A DNA stretch of 64,000 nt from Dyella flava (GCF_016904955.1 NZ_JADIKE010000029.1:124001-188000); one strand, 5' to 3'; positions 24,733-34,564 are shown, numbered from the stretch's first letter. Translations and numbers: made by a program. Notes: a model not told the origin generated them from the letters alone.

Positions 24733-27700
24733 TCAACGCATCGCGCTACCGAATGTCAGATCCATCTGCAGCATCACCTCACGCCCGTAGATGTTGTAGT
24801 TCTCTACATTGAAATACGGATACACGCTGTAAGTGGGATCCACCGGCGGCATCTTGTTGGTGATGTTGTTCACCAGTGCGGACAGATCCAGCTGGCGGGT
24901 GAGGTGATAGCTCACGCTGCCGTTGAAAGTGATCCACGGCGGAAGCCGTCCGGCGCCGGGATAGGTCGCACCGTCGTTTTGCGCGATGTAATTCGGCGAA
25001 GGTCCATAGCGGTGTCCGTACACAGTGCCGGTCCATCGTCCGCCGGGGCTGTTCCAGGTCACGCTGCCGCTGAGAATGCTTTTGAATTCTTCGCTGTACT
25101 GTGGATCGGCCAGCTGATTGATGGGCGCTTGCCCGGGTGCGAGCTGGTATTCGTGCCTGAGCATATCGTTGTAATCCAGTTGCACGCTGAAACTGCCGAT
25201 ATGCCAAGGTGCGAAATGATAGTGCGCACTGCCGATGATGGACTCGGTCATTTCATCCGTGAGATTCGCGTAATACGTCGTAATCCCGGTGATGGTGCCA
25301 TCGCCATCCTTTCCCGCACGTTGTACCTGACCGTCGACCGGATTGGTGATCGCCTGGCATTCCGCTGAATCGGGATTCAACTCGCCCAGCAAGCATTGCG
25401 CATCCGTCCGCATCAGCAAGTCCACGCTCTGCTGCACGACTTCGTCCCGAATCGCCAGATGCAGATAATCCAGGCTCACACTGAAACTATCGACAGGCGA
25501 CCATACCGAACCCAGCGTCCAGCTTTCCGCCGTGGTGGGTTGCAGCGCGGGATTCGCCAAAGCCGTGCCTTTGACCTCGTACTGATCATCGGCGCCGCAG
25601 TTGTTGCTGTGATCTTTCGCGCATTGGTAGTAATCGATGATCTGCGTGTAGTAGCCGGTCGGTCCGAGAAAGATCGACGACAGATCCGGCGCCTTGAAGG
25701 ACGTGGTGTAGTTGCCGCGAAACAGCAAGCCGTCAACCGGTCGGTATTCGAGGCCGGTTTTGTAGGTGAACTTATGGTTGTTGCTGCCCTCGTTCAGCGC
25801 GTAATGGTCGTATCGCCCCGACAGATCGAGCGTCAGCGGTTTCAGCAACGGCAGGTTTAGTTCAAAGGACGTCGCTGCATGTGCGCGCTGGCCGCCGCCG
25901 CCCGAGGCTGCATGATCGAACACCGCACCCTGCGTAAACAGTGGATTGACCGGCTCATACCATGCTTCATTGCCGCCTTCGATCAATGCTGCAAACCCCG
26001 CGTCGCCGCCGGGCAGGCCAAACAGCGAGGCATTGCTGAGCGTGGCGCGCGTGTCGTTGATCCAGGTATTGCTGAATTCGGGAACACCTTGGGAGAAGCT
26101 CGCATATTGCGCGGGTGAGACCGGCTCGAAGAACGCCGCGTAATCGGGGTTGTAGGTATTGAGCCTGGTGACCGGATCAACGCCCACCAGGGGCCCAAGG
26201 ATGCTGTTGAAGTAGCTGTCGACCTGCGCCTTCATCAGCACCGGCTCCACTACCGTGGTGCGGTCACCGGTGCGCAGATAATAGATATCCCAATCCCAGT
26301 CCGACTCGCCCAACTGCCCGTTGGCGCCGAGATCGCCTTGATACAGCAAATCATTTTGCCGATACATCTGGCCGGCGAGGCCGCCGGGCATTTCCTCGGG
26401 TGCAAAGGTCTTGCCCAGGTAAAGAATATGGCCGGTTGTCGCATCTTCGATCAGGCCGTCCGGGTAATCAATGGATGCCCACTGAGCTGCACCCGGGAAC
26501 CAGCTCTGCTGTTGCCAGTTCAACATGGTGTCGCTGTACAACTGGAGCTGTTCGCTGACCTGGTAGTCCAGCTTCAACATGCCGTCGTAGTTGCGTTCCT
26601 GGTTGCTATAGGTGACATCGCCCGCGGCCTTGTCCGAGCCGCAATAGTGACCGTACTGATCAGCATTGCTGCTGCTGACAAGTTGGGTGCTGCCGCCAAA
26701 CAGATGAGTGTCGCAGCCGTTGGGCGGATTGAGGTAACCCAAGGGATAGCCGCTGCTGGTGCTGGCGGTGCCGTAGTCGTAGATGGCCGCTTGTACGGTG
26801 GGGGCGCCAACGCCCGCGGGGCCCGAATCGCTGCCCATCGTCAACGGACGCTGATAGCCCCAGATCGGCGACGCATTGTCGAACTCGCCCGCTGCAAGCA
26901 GGCGCAGCTTGCCGGTGGTGTGGCCGTAGGCAAAGCTCAGGCGCTGATTGGCGCCGCCGCCATCGGAATAATTTCCCGTGCGCAGCGACAGGTCGCCGCC
27001 GTCCATCTGCGACTTGGTGACGATATTGATCACACCACCAATCGCCTGTGAACCATAGATCGATGAAGCACCGCCCGGCATCACATCGATATGATCGACG
27101 ATAGCTACCGGCAGGTTGGCGACGCTGGTGACGTTGAGGGCGCCGTTATACAGAGGGCCAAAATCGGCCAGTTGCTTGCCATCAATCAGGATCAGCGTGA
27201 GCTGGGGACTGAGGCCGAACAGGCTGATCGGCTGCGCGCCCTGGGTAAACGTGCCCGCGGCCTGCGGCCCTTGGACAGAGCCGGTCGCCAGCACCGAATT
27301 CAGCAGCACATCCGCGATGCTGTTGAAGCCGCGCGCTTTGATGTCTTCGGCGGTAATCGTGTAGGTGGGCGTGGCGGTCTGGATGGCGGCATTGCTGATC
27401 AGCGAGCCACTGACACTCACCGTGCGCAAGGTTTTCGCCGGCGCCGCTGACACGTCGGCTGCCGGCGGCGCGGCCGGGACAGGCTGGAGCGCCGGTAGCG
27501 GTTTCAGGACGAAGGTGGTGTCGTTCACCGCCTTCCAGGTCAATCCGGTGCCGGCCAGCAATTGCCGCAATGCTTCCGCGGGGGTGAAGCGCCCGGAGAC
27601 GCCGCGCGTGGTTTTGCCTGTGGCGAGTTCCGGTGAGTAAACCAGCTGCACATTGCTCTGCGCAGCGAAGGTGTCCAAGGCGTTGCCGAGGTTGCCGGAT

Positions 27701-27900
27701 GCGATCGTATAAAGCTGCGATGCAAGCGTGCTTGCATCGGCCAGGCAGGGAAAGCCCAGGATCAAGCCGGCACAACCCAGTGCCGTGCTCATGAGGTGCA
27801 GGTGCATGATGGCACGACGAAGCAGAAAGCCAGACGCTGCCGGGCGCACGGATTTACGCGAGCAAATCCATGCACGCTTTCGCCGAGCACCTCCCCCCAT
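24733..27900 (-). CDS. TonB-dependent receptor with N-terminal STN signalling domain
   Basis: About 1055 residues. The signal region ends ...LGFPCLADA, followed by the STN (secretin/TonB short N-terminus) domain, with LYTIASGNLGNALDTFAAQ and ALRQLLAGTGLTWK, then a Pro/Ala linker, the plug (TITAEDIKARGFNSIADVL, GGASSIYGSQAIGGVINIV) and a long beta-barrel. The ending LQMDLTFGSAMR lacks the usual terminal aromatic residue. The STN domain passes the ligand-bound signal to the FecR protein encoded upstream, making this a transducing receptor for iron-siderophore, sugar or another ligand. The start could be ATG 27900 or 27807; the GGGAGG upstream favours the first. Confidence 0.92.
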   Translation of the reverse strand: MGGGARRKRAWICSRKSVRPAASGFLLRRAIMHLHLMSTALGCAGLILGFPCLADASTLASQLYTIASGNLGNALDTFAAQSNVQLVYSPELATGKTTRGVSGRFTPAEALRQLLAGTGLTWKAVNDTTFVLKPLPALQPVPAAPPAADVSAAPAKTLRTVSVSGSLISNAAIQTATPTYTITAEDIKARGFNSIADVLLNSVLATGSVQGPQAAGTFTQGAQPISLFGLSPQLTLILIDGKQLADFGPLYNGALNVTSVANLPVAIVDHIDVMPGGASSIYGSQAIGGVINIVTKSQMDGGDLSLRTGNYSDGGGANQRLSFAYGHTTGKLRLLAAGEFDNASPIWGYQRPLTMGSDSGPAGVGAPTVQAAIYDYGTASTSSGYPLGYLNPPNGCDTHLFGGSTQLVSSSNADQYGHYCGSDKAAGDVTYSNQERNYDGMLKLDYQVSEQLQLYSDTMLNWQQQSWFPGAAQWASIDYPDGLIEDATTGHILYLGKTFAPEEMPGGLAGQMYRQNDLLYQGDLGANGQLGESDWDWDIYYLRTGDRTTVVEPVLMKAQVDSYFNSILGPLVGVDPVTRLNTYNPDYAAFFEPVSPAQYASFSQGVPEFSNTWINDTRATLSNASLFGLPGGDAGFAALIEGGNEAWYEPVNPLFTQGAVFDHAASGGGGQRAHAATSFELNLPLLKPLTLDLSGRYDHYALNEGSNNHKFTYKTGLEYRPVDGLLFRGNYTTSFKAPDLSSIFLGPTGYYTQIIDYYQCAKDHSNNCGADDQYEVKGTALANPALQPTTAESWTLGSVWSPVDSFSVSLDYLHLAIRDEVVQQSVDLLMRTDAQCLLGELNPDSAECQAITNPVDGQVQRAGKDGDGTITGITTYYANLTDEMTESIIGSAHYHFAPWHIGSFSVQLDYNDMLRHEYQLAPGQAPINQLADPQYSEEFKSILSGSVTWNSPGGRWTGTVYGHRYGPSPNYIAQNDGATYPGAGRLPPWITFNGSVSYHLTRQLDLSALVNNITNKMPPVDPTYSVYPYFNVENYNIYGREVMLQMDLTFGSAMR

Positions 27901-28065
27901 CCCCGTCTTGCGCCTCCCTCTTTCCCCCAAAGCGTTCAGTGATGCCGGCTATCGTGCCGGCTTCTCGGGATCATAGGGCATGACCGGGTCCATATCCGAA
28001 GCCGGAACAAAGAGCCAGATGGCATAAGACAAATGGAGCCAAGGCAGGGCCTGAATCAGGCGCGT

Positions 28066-29079
28066 TCAGCGATTGCGCAGCAGTTCGATCTGCGTGGCGC
28101 TGATCCGCCTGGCGTGAATCGGCCAGCCCTGTTGCAACAACAGCAACAAGGTCTGCTGGTCGTTGGTACGGAAAACGCCGCTGATGTGAACGTCCTGCAA
28201 GCTCGGATCGCCAATCTGCAGCTTGGTATCACTGTAGCGATTCATTTCGGCAATCAGCGCGGGCAGGCGCCAGTCATGCACGAACAGCTTGCCTTGCGTC
28301 CATCCCTGCGCCTGTTGCAGGTCGATCGGATGCACCGGCGTGATATGTCCGCTTTGGTCATACGTCAGCGCCTGGCCAGCCACCAGAGATGCATCCTGCG
28401 TAGCGCCGTCCGGCGATTGGGCCGCGATGGCGAGCTTGCCCTTCAGCAGGGCGACATCCGTGGCCTGGTCATCAAGACGGACCTGGAACTGCGTGCCAAC
28501 CGCCGTCACCGTGCCGGATCCCGCATGCACCACAAACGGCCAGGCATGATTGCCCTGCACCGTGAATTGCGCCTGCCCATGCAACAGATCCACACGGCGC
28601 GTGCGTTCGCTATAACGCACCACGACCTTGCTATCCGTATCGAGCAGGATGGATGAACCATCCGCAAGCTTCACAGCCTGCTGCTGACCGGCTGCCGTGG
28701 TGTAGGCGATTCCGGCGGGATCGGCCGGTGGCGCCAGCCAGCGCGGCACGATCGCCAACGCCAGCAGCGCGGCCAGTCCGACAGCGAAGGTCGGGATAAG
28801 CCAGCGTTTGGGCGAGCGGACGGAGGGCTCCCGAAGCAGGGCGCGACTCGCGGCCGCCATGACGGCTGGATCTTTCAGCGCATCCTTGCTCTGCTTCCAC
28901 AGCTGTTCGATGTCCCGGTAAGCCGCCGCATGCGCCGGATCCGCCGCAAGCCAGCGCTCGAACGCGGCGCGCGCATCGGCGGGACAGTCTGGCTCGAGCA
29001 GGTGCACAAACCACCGCTCGGCCTCGTCGTATATGCCGAGCTCCGTTGCCACGTCTGTGTCGCGCCTGTCCATGACCAT
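28066..29079 (-). CDS. FecR-family anti-sigma regulator
   Basis: A 337-residue inner-membrane signalling protein. The N-terminal DUF4880 anti-sigma region (DEAERWFVHLLEPDCPADARAAFERWLAADPAHAAAYRDIEQLW) is cytoplasmic, one membrane helix lies at about residues 95-112 (WLIPTFAVGLAALLALAIV), and the periplasmic FecR domain (LADGSSILLDTDSKVVVRYSERTRRVDLLHGQAQFTV) and C-terminal STN-like part follow. It carries the signal from the receptor to the sigma factor. Its ATG overlaps the sigma stop by one base (TAATG), so the two are coupled. Confidence 0.93.
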   Translation of the reverse strand: MVMDRRDTDVATELGIYDEAERWFVHLLEPDCPADARAAFERWLAADPAHAAAYRDIEQLWKQSKDALKDPAVMAAASRALLREPSVRSPKRWLIPTFAVGLAALLALAIVPRWLAPPADPAGIAYTTAAGQQQAVKLADGSSILLDTDSKVVVRYSERTRRVDLLHGQAQFTVQGNHAWPFVVHAGSGTVTAVGTQFQVRLDDQATDVALLKGKLAIAAQSPDGATQDASLVAGQALTYDQSGHITPVHPIDLQQAQGWTQGKLFVHDWRLPALIAEMNRYSDTKLQIGDPSLQDVHISGVFRTNDQQTLLLLLQQGWPIHARRISATQIELLRNR

Positions 29080-29660
29080 TACAACGTATCCTTGGACGAA
29101 TCGCCTACCTTGCGCCGCAGCTGGGCCAGCGCGGTAGCAAGATGCTTTTCCACCATCTTTACGGAAATGCCGCAGTGTTCGGCAATCTGCGCATGGCTCA
29201 TGTCATGGGCGCGCTTGAGCAGGTACACGCGCTGGCATTTCGGCGGCAACTCCAGAATGGCCTTGGAAAGGCGGGTGACCTGCTGGTCGTAGGCGGCGCG
29301 CTGTTCGGGCGTGTGCTCGCTGGCCGCGATGTCCAGCCCATCCAGCGCCACGTGCTCCTTGCGGCGATGGGTCAGGGAGGCCCGGAACTGATCGTGTGCC
29401 ACGTTGACGGCAATCCGGTAAAGCAACTGCTTCCAGGCTGAAGGCGGTTCGGACTCGCGATAGCGAAGCAGCTTGGTCATGCTCTCCTGCGCCGCATCTT
29501 CAGCATCCTGCTCGGACGCGGTGCGCGTGCGCAGAAACTGCACCAGGCCGCGAAACTGGCTACGGATAAAGGCATCAAAGCTTTGCGCATCCGCGCGTGC
29601 ATCAATGGCCGGGATTTCCGGCAACGGAACGATCGACGCACTCTCCCGCTTGTTATCCAT
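29079..29660 (-). CDS. ECF-type RNA polymerase sigma factor (FecI-like)
   Basis: A 193-residue sigma-70 family factor from ATG 29660. Region 2 is FDAFIRSQFRGLVQFLRTRTASEQDAEDAAQESMTKLLRY...SAWKQLLYRIAVNVAHDQFR. Region 4 is LPPKCQRVYLLKRAHDMSHAQIAEHCGISVKMVEKHLATALAQLRR. This is the FecI-like group, usually held by a FecR protein and activated through a TonB-dependent receptor. The neighbour order sigma, fecR, receptor supports that. An upstream start at 29732 is unlikely. Confidence 0.93.
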   Translation of the reverse strand: MDNKRESASIVPLPEIPAIDARADAQSFDAFIRSQFRGLVQFLRTRTASEQDAEDAAQESMTKLLRYRESEPPSAWKQLLYRIAVNVAHDQFRASLTHRRKEHVALDGLDIAASEHTPEQRAAYDQQVTRLSKAILELPPKCQRVYLLKRAHDMSHAQIAEHCGISVKMVEKHLATALAQLRRKVGDSSKDTL

Positions 29661-30092
29661 CCCCTGCTTTTCACCCACCCCACACCCGGTCGAATGTGCA
29701 GCAAATGTGAGCAACATGCAACGAATCTGCAATCAAACGGTGAGTGCAGCGGAGTGGTCTGCAAAAGGTCGGGTCAGGCGCGTCAGCTTTTCGTAAGCGT
29801 GGCGCGCGTTCTTTTTTTCCTTTTGGTAAAGCCTCGGGTGGCCAGGTCCCGCAAGCTGGGCTGCCGGCACTTGCGGCACGCTATTCCGGCGCAGGGAACC
29901 AGATTCGGTCAGATCCGAGGTCTCAGGAAGGCGGCTGGATCACGCGGCCTCGATGCGCGGGCGATGGGGGTGCCGCAAAGCAACATCCCCGTATCGGACG
30001 ATGCCCAGGTAAATTTCGACGTTCCCAACAATGCAAATTTCAAGTATTAGTGCGATCTTATTCGTTTCGCACTTTACCCCTAAGGAACCACC
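29661..30092. other. Intergenic region between divergent genes
   Basis: This 432-base gap separates the sigma gene (minus) from the OmpH-like gene (plus). It must hold both promoters, but I can point to no convincing -35/-10 pair. The last 100 bases before 30093 are relatively AT-rich. No gene-like frame is supported. Confidence 0.4.
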
Positions 30093-30716
30093 ATGCGTAT
30101 CAACCCAACCCTCATGGCTCTTGCGGTCGCCGCCCTGGTGGGCGTACCGAGCGCCGCGGTACACGCTCAGACCGGCGGCGGCGACAGCGCACCGCTGAAT
30201 GGTCCGGTCGTGCCGGGCGTCTGCTACCTGTCGCGTGAGCAGATCTTTGCCCAGGCCAAGGTCGGCCAGGCGGCCAGTCTGCGTCTGCGGCAGTTGGCCG
30301 AGCAGGCACAGAGCGAGGTCGATGCGGAGCGCAAGCCGATCGACGCCGACGTGCAGGCGTATCGCGCGAAGGCTTCCTCGCTGACCGCCGAACAGCGTCA
30401 GTCGCAGGAGCAGGCCTTGTCGCAGCGCCTGCAGGGTGTGCAGGCCGATCAGCAGACCAAGGCGCGGCAGTTGCAGGCAACGCAGGCCAAGGCTTTGCAG
30501 CAGATTGCCGGGGAAGCACAGCCGGTCATCGCGAGCGTCTACAGCAGCAGGAAGTGCGGCGTGTTGTTCGATCGCAACGCGGTGCTTGGCGGCAACATGA
30601 CCAACGACCTGACGACCGCCGTGATCGCGGGCCTGGACGCCAAGGTCACGACCATCTCGTTCAATCTGGAGCCGGCACCGGCTGCCAACACGACGGGTGG
30701 TACCGGCACGCCTTGA
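30093..30716 (+). CDS. OmpH/Skp-family periplasmic chaperone-like protein
   Basis: A 207-residue exported protein with signal MRINPTLMALAVAALVGVPSAAVHAQ. It has the Skp/OmpH pattern: a short N-terminal strand (VCYLSREQIFAQAKVGQAAS), a long helical coiled coil (residues about 65-150, many Gln, Ala and Arg, with ERKPIDADVQAYRAKASSL), then AGEAQPVIASVYSSRKCGVLFDRNAVL. Skp-like proteins hold unfolded outer-membrane proteins in the periplasm. A Cys pair (about residues 44 and 152) is unusual. Start has TAAGGA six bases upstream. A terminator follows at 30861. It is longer than E. coli Skp by a disordered Thr/Gly tail. Confidence 0.85.
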   Translation: MRINPTLMALAVAALVGVPSAAVHAQTGGGDSAPLNGPVVPGVCYLSREQIFAQAKVGQAASLRLRQLAEQAQSEVDAERKPIDADVQAYRAKASSLTAEQRQSQEQALSQRLQGVQADQQTKARQLQATQAKALQQIAGEAQPVIASVYSSRKCGVLFDRNAVLGGNMTNDLTTAVIAGLDAKVTTISFNLEPAPAANTTGGTGTP

Positions 30717-30860
30717 TCGGCGCGTAAGCCGATGTGCGTGCCGCGAGCATGCACGCGAGGGATCGGCACGTTATATCTGGCATCTACGTGATTCACCTGC
30801 ACGTCTGGCGATAAACACATCAGTCGGCGGTGGTGGATGTAAGCGTGATCGACCGCAAAG

Positions 30861-30893
30861 AAAAGGAGGGGGCGCATGCTCCCTCCTTTTTTT
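30861..30893. terminator. Bidirectional intrinsic terminator
   Basis: AAGGAGGG pairs with CCCTCCTT, with GGC-GCAT-GCT completing the stem, and a run of seven T follows on the plus strand. An A-rich stretch before it gives a T-run on the minus strand too. It serves the OmpH-like gene (plus) and the isoamylase gene (minus, stop at 30917). Confidence 0.85.
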
Positions 30894-30916
30894 CATGACG
30901 ACACGTTGCCCACTCG

Positions 30917-33253
30917 CTACTTCGAAATCAGCAGCAACAGCGATTGCCCGCACTGGCTGTATGTGGCGCCGCTTCCGCCGATCAACGTTTCGTTGCCCGG
31001 CGTGACCCAGGTATTGGGGCCATCGTTCCAGTTGCAGGTATCCGTCACGCGATACCAGTTGGTGCCGGTGGGCGGCGGCGGCAAGGTGAAGGTGACGCTG
31101 CCGGACCAGCCGTTGTAGGCGATGTAGATGGAGTTGCTATCGCCGAAGGACGAGCCATTGATGGTGTAGGCGATGGCGTAGTTGCTGGTGTTGTCCCAGT
31201 AACTGGTTGTCGCCTGCACGCCGCTCGGTTCCCACCATTCCACCTGGCTGGTGGTGTACCAGTTCTCCGGGCGTAGCGCGGGGTGCGCAAGACGGAAGGC
31301 GATCGCGCGCTGGGCGAAGTTGTAGAAGTTGGATTGATCGCTCATCCAGGAATAGTTGAGCCAGTTCGCGGTGGAGTCGACGTTGTACGGATTGTTGTTG
31401 CAGTTGAGCGAACGCAGGTACTCATCGCCGCCGGCCATGATCGGCGTACCGGCGGAGAGCATGGTGAAGGCCAAGCCCGTGCGTGCCGCACGACGCTGGT
31501 CTTCCGCGGCGCCACCCTGGTTCCAGCTGTAGTTGGTGGTGTTGCCGCCCGACGAAGGGCCATATGGCCAGGCCTGGTTGTTGTTCGGGCTGTTGCAGTA
31601 ATACACGTCGAACAAGGTAAAGCCGTCGTGGATGTCCATGTAGTTGGTGGAGTTCCACGGATAGCGGCCATTGCCCTGGAAGATGCTTGAGGAGCCGGTG
31701 AAATCCTGCGCATCCTGGCCGATCGAGATGGTCATGTTGCCCAGTTCGTTCTGCGCCTGGCGCAGCGTGTTTTCAAACACACCATTCCATTCCGACCAGC
31801 CCAGCGGGAACTGTCCCTGATTGTCGCCGCCGCTGGCGCTCCACGGTTCGGCGAAAAGATCCAGGCCGCTGCCGCCGCCGGCCGGGCGCACGGTGAAGTT
31901 GTCCAGAATCTGGTTGAGCGCGATGTTCGGATCGGAAGCATCAAAGTTGAAGCCACCGTTGGGACAATTCGGCGCAGCCGACTCATACGACTGATTGAGG
32001 CAGTTGTTGCCGAGGATCGGTGCTTCGTCAAAGCGGAAGCCATCGACACCCATGCTCGTACTCCAGTACGCGAGCGAGTCGATGATCATCTGCTGGGCAA
32101 CCGGGTTATAGGTATTGAAGTTGCCGCCGGTTCCGGTGTCGTCGTAGAAGTATTGATTGCCGGTGGTCAACTCGTAATACGTGGCGTTGTCCAGCCCGCG
32201 CCACGAAAACAGGGTCGCCGTGGTGGGATCGGTGCTGCTCCAGGTGCCGCCTTCGGCGGTGTGGTTGTAGACCACGTCCATGTACACCTTGATGCCGGCA
32301 TTGTGGAACGCTTGCACCATCGCCTGGAATTCCGCGGTCGGGCCGCCCGGTGCCTTGTTATAGGCGTAGCGGCGATCGGGCGCGAAATAGTCCTCGGTCA
32401 TGTAGCCCCAGTAGTTCTGATCCTGGGTGGAATCGGGGATCACGTCGTTTTCGTCGTTCTGCGTTTCCTGCATGGGCAGGAACTCGACCGCGGTAACACC
32501 GAGGCTCGCCAGATAACTCGCCTTGAGTCCTGCACCGTAATAGGTGCCCTGATACTGCGACGGCGTGTTCGGATCCTGCATGGTCAGGCCGCGCACGTTC
32601 ACTTCGTAGATCACATCGTCTTTCTGCGCGCGCGTGGGCTTGGTCCCGGTGCTTTGGCTGCCGGGTGCCAGCACGACGCCTTTCGGTGCGTAGGTGCCGC
32701 TGTCGATCAAGCGATAGGCTACGCCGAAGCTGGCATCGACCGTCGCGCCGCTGGCAAAGATGTCGGCATTTTTATTGTTGGCGTTGAGCGGATCCTGGCT
32801 GATTTCCCGCGCGTAGGGATCGAGCAGCAGTTTGTTCGGATTGAAGCGATTGCCGTTGCTGTCCACGTCGGAGACAAAGCCGACCGACGAGCCTTTCGTC
32901 CAGCTTGAGCTATACGGCCAGTTCGGTCCCCAGGCGCGATAGCCGTAATACACCGCGCCGGTAATGCCGGCCGCCTGGATCGACGAAACCGGCACCAACA
33001 CTTGCCACACGCCGTTGCCGACATTGCTCAGGGCATAGGTTGCCGATTCCTGCACGCCGTAGCCGGCGCTGTACAGATACAACACCATGTAGGTGGCATT
33101 GGCGGAGTAGACGCGGAAAGTGATCTGCGTCTGTTGCGAGTTGTAGCTTGCGCCCAGGTTCATGCTGTCGATCGCAGCGTGCGCGGGCTGCACAGGCGCT
33201 GCAAACAGGCTGATGCAAATCAGCAAGGCGGCGAGAAACTTCGGACACTTCAT
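30917..33253 (-). CDS. Secreted isoamylase-type glycogen/starch debranching enzyme (GH13)
   Basis: A 778-residue enzyme from ATG 33253 (GGAGG upstream), with signal peptide MKCPKFLAALLICISLF...AHA. An N-terminal early-set domain leads to the GH13 barrel: DVVYNH at 326-331, GFRFDEA with nucleophile Asp409, LFAEPWS with acid Glu469, and IHDGFTL with Asp543, spaced as in Pseudomonas isoamylase. The enzyme hydrolyses alpha-1,6 branch points of glycogen or amylopectin outside the cytoplasm. A C-terminal beta-domain ends near 778. It is a single gene upstream of which lies a 12-base palindrome; the maltose-system genes are not in this window. Confidence 0.93.
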   Translation of the reverse strand: MKCPKFLAALLICISLFAAPVQPAHAAIDSMNLGASYNSQQTQITFRVYSANATYMVLYLYSAGYGVQESATYALSNVGNGVWQVLVPVSSIQAAGITGAVYYGYRAWGPNWPYSSSWTKGSSVGFVSDVDSNGNRFNPNKLLLDPYAREISQDPLNANNKNADIFASGATVDASFGVAYRLIDSGTYAPKGVVLAPGSQSTGTKPTRAQKDDVIYEVNVRGLTMQDPNTPSQYQGTYYGAGLKASYLASLGVTAVEFLPMQETQNDENDVIPDSTQDQNYWGYMTEDYFAPDRRYAYNKAPGGPTAEFQAMVQAFHNAGIKVYMDVVYNHTAEGGTWSSTDPTTATLFSWRGLDNATYYELTTGNQYFYDDTGTGGNFNTYNPVAQQMIIDSLAYWSTSMGVDGFRFDEAPILGNNCLNQSYESAAPNCPNGGFNFDASDPNIALNQILDNFTVRPAGGGSGLDLFAEPWSASGGDNQGQFPLGWSEWNGVFENTLRQAQNELGNMTISIGQDAQDFTGSSSIFQGNGRYPWNSTNYMDIHDGFTLFDVYYCNSPNNNQAWPYGPSSGGNTTNYSWNQGGAAEDQRRAARTGLAFTMLSAGTPIMAGGDEYLRSLNCNNNPYNVDSTANWLNYSWMSDQSNFYNFAQRAIAFRLAHPALRPENWYTTSQVEWWEPSGVQATTSYWDNTSNYAIAYTINGSSFGDSNSIYIAYNGWSGSVTFTLPPPPTGTNWYRVTDTCNWNDGPNTWVTPGNETLIGGSGATYSQCGQSLLLLISK

Positions 33254-33620
33254 TCGGGCATGCCTCCATCCTGCTTCATGAGTGAACAGGTTCAATGGAC
33301 GTGCTTAGCGTGATTTCCCTGAAGTGCATGCAGGCGCGACCGCCTGCAGCCGCAGCTGTTGTCGTAGGCCGAATCGATCTCCCCATCGATTGCGCGTGAT
33401 GCACGCAGTTTTGGCGATGCGTCAGCTGGTGCGGCGGATAGTAGGAAGCATCGCGGTGCAGCAACCAGCGTATGCATACGTATTCATTGGAAGAAATGCG
33501 TTGTCGTTGCGAGAACGCGCCGTGTTGTGTGAAGAGGATGTGGAGATGGACGGTTATCCGGGGCTCGGTGCCCCGACCATGCAATGCCGCCAACGAGACG
33601 ACATCGATCGCGGGGAGCGC
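33254..33620. other. Intergenic region with several small palindromes
   Basis: The gap before the isoamylase start holds no supported gene. It contains GCAGGCG-CGAC-CGCCTGC (hairpin near 33329), AATCGAT/ATCGATT halves near 33372-33390, and the perfect palindrome CGTATGCATACG at 33469-33480. One or more could be regulator sites for the isoamylase gene. Confidence 0.45.
33469..33480. promoter_or_regulatory. Perfect 12-base palindrome upstream of the isoamylase gene
   Basis: CGTATGCATACG is fully symmetrical and lies about 215 bases upstream of the isoamylase start. It is not a recognised operator; a LacI-type or other dimeric regulator site is possible. Confidence 0.3.
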
Positions 33621-33621
33621 A

Positions 33622-33657
33622 AAACAAGACCGCCGCGAGGTCGCGGCGGTCTTGTTT
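33622..33657 (-). terminator. Intrinsic terminator of the DUF4142 gene
   Basis: AAACAAGACCGCCGCGA (33622-33638) pairs perfectly with TCGCGGCGGTCTTGTTT (33641-33657) around GG. On the minus strand a TTTT run follows. It lies 27 bases beyond the stop of the DUF4142 gene; its symmetric A/T flanks make it bidirectional. Confidence 0.88.
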
Positions 33658-33683
33658 CCGTTGAAACTAAGGTGACTGGCGCA

Positions 33684-34340
33684 TCACCACGGTGCAGTCA
33701 CGATCGAAGAGAGTGGCTCGCCAAAAAATACCGGCGCTGCCTTGTTGGTGCGTGGCTCGCTGTCCGCTACCGTGGTCTGCGGGTGAGCAGGGTGCGCCCA
33801 CTTCGGCGAGCGCAGCACCATCAGCGCCACCATCAGGTTGCCCTGCAATTGGGGCACGGCGTCGTGGACCAGGTCGCGCAACGCAGGATTGCTGGACGTG
33901 GCCTTGATGCACTCGTAAGCCGAAATGATCCGGTTGTGATCGCGTACCAGCAGTCCAGCGAACGATTTGTCAAAGGCCTCGCCGTTCAACGATTGCAACG
34001 AAGCGGGGATGGCGTGCTCGTTGACCACCGACTTCGCGGTGCCAGCCAGCAGCAACGCAAGCTGTGCGTCCAGTGTGGTGCGCTCGCGGATAACGGTATT
34101 GGCCAGGTCGAGCACTTGCGGATTCTTCGACTTCTGCAAGGCCAGCGTGGCCATCGCGATCTGCGCGGCGTTATCCGCCATGGCCTGGGACAGGAAGGCC
34201 TGCTCTTCGGGACTTAGCGACGGATGGTCGTCAGCAGCACGAGTCAGCTCGGGCGCCACGGTCAGCAGCATGACCATCATCAATGTCGATATGTACCCGA
34301 ACCAGCTGACCTTGCGCATAACTATCCCGACCTGACGCAT
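33684..34340 (-). CDS. DUF4142 domain protein (exported)
   Basis: About 218 residues with an N-terminal hydrophobic export segment (WFGYISTLMMVMLLTVAPELTRAA). The body has the DUF4142 pattern: EEQAFLSQAMADNAAQIAMATLALQKSKNPQVLDLANTVIRERT, LDAQLALLLAG, and FAGLLVRDHNRIISAYEC. These are helical ferritin-like proteins of the periplasm with no settled role. An ATG at 34319 is an alternative start. The C-terminus (TNKAAPVFFGEP) is disordered. It is a single gene with its own terminator. Confidence 0.83.
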   Translation of the reverse strand: MRQVGIVMRKVSWFGYISTLMMVMLLTVAPELTRAADDHPSLSPEEQAFLSQAMADNAAQIAMATLALQKSKNPQVLDLANTVIRERTTLDAQLALLLAGTAKSVVNEHAIPASLQSLNGEAFDKSFAGLLVRDHNRIISAYECIKATSSNPALRDLVHDAVPQLQGNLMVALMVLRSPKWAHPAHPQTTVADSEPRTNKAAPVFFGEPLSSIVTAPW

Positions 34341-34564
34341 CAACAGGGAACTCCCCCTTGGCCATCAATCTGAACTTTGGGAAGTTCAAAAGGTGTTTAG
34401 AAATTGTCAGGCTCTCATAGGTCGACCGTGCGGCGGATCGCGCATCTTCAGCAAGGTCGGCGCGGCGTGTGCAAGCGGGCGTAAGTTCTTCACCTCAGTT
34501 AACACCTTCGCCCAGCCGGATCTTCCGTGTCGCCCCACCGACTGGCCGATGGAACGACGCCCCA

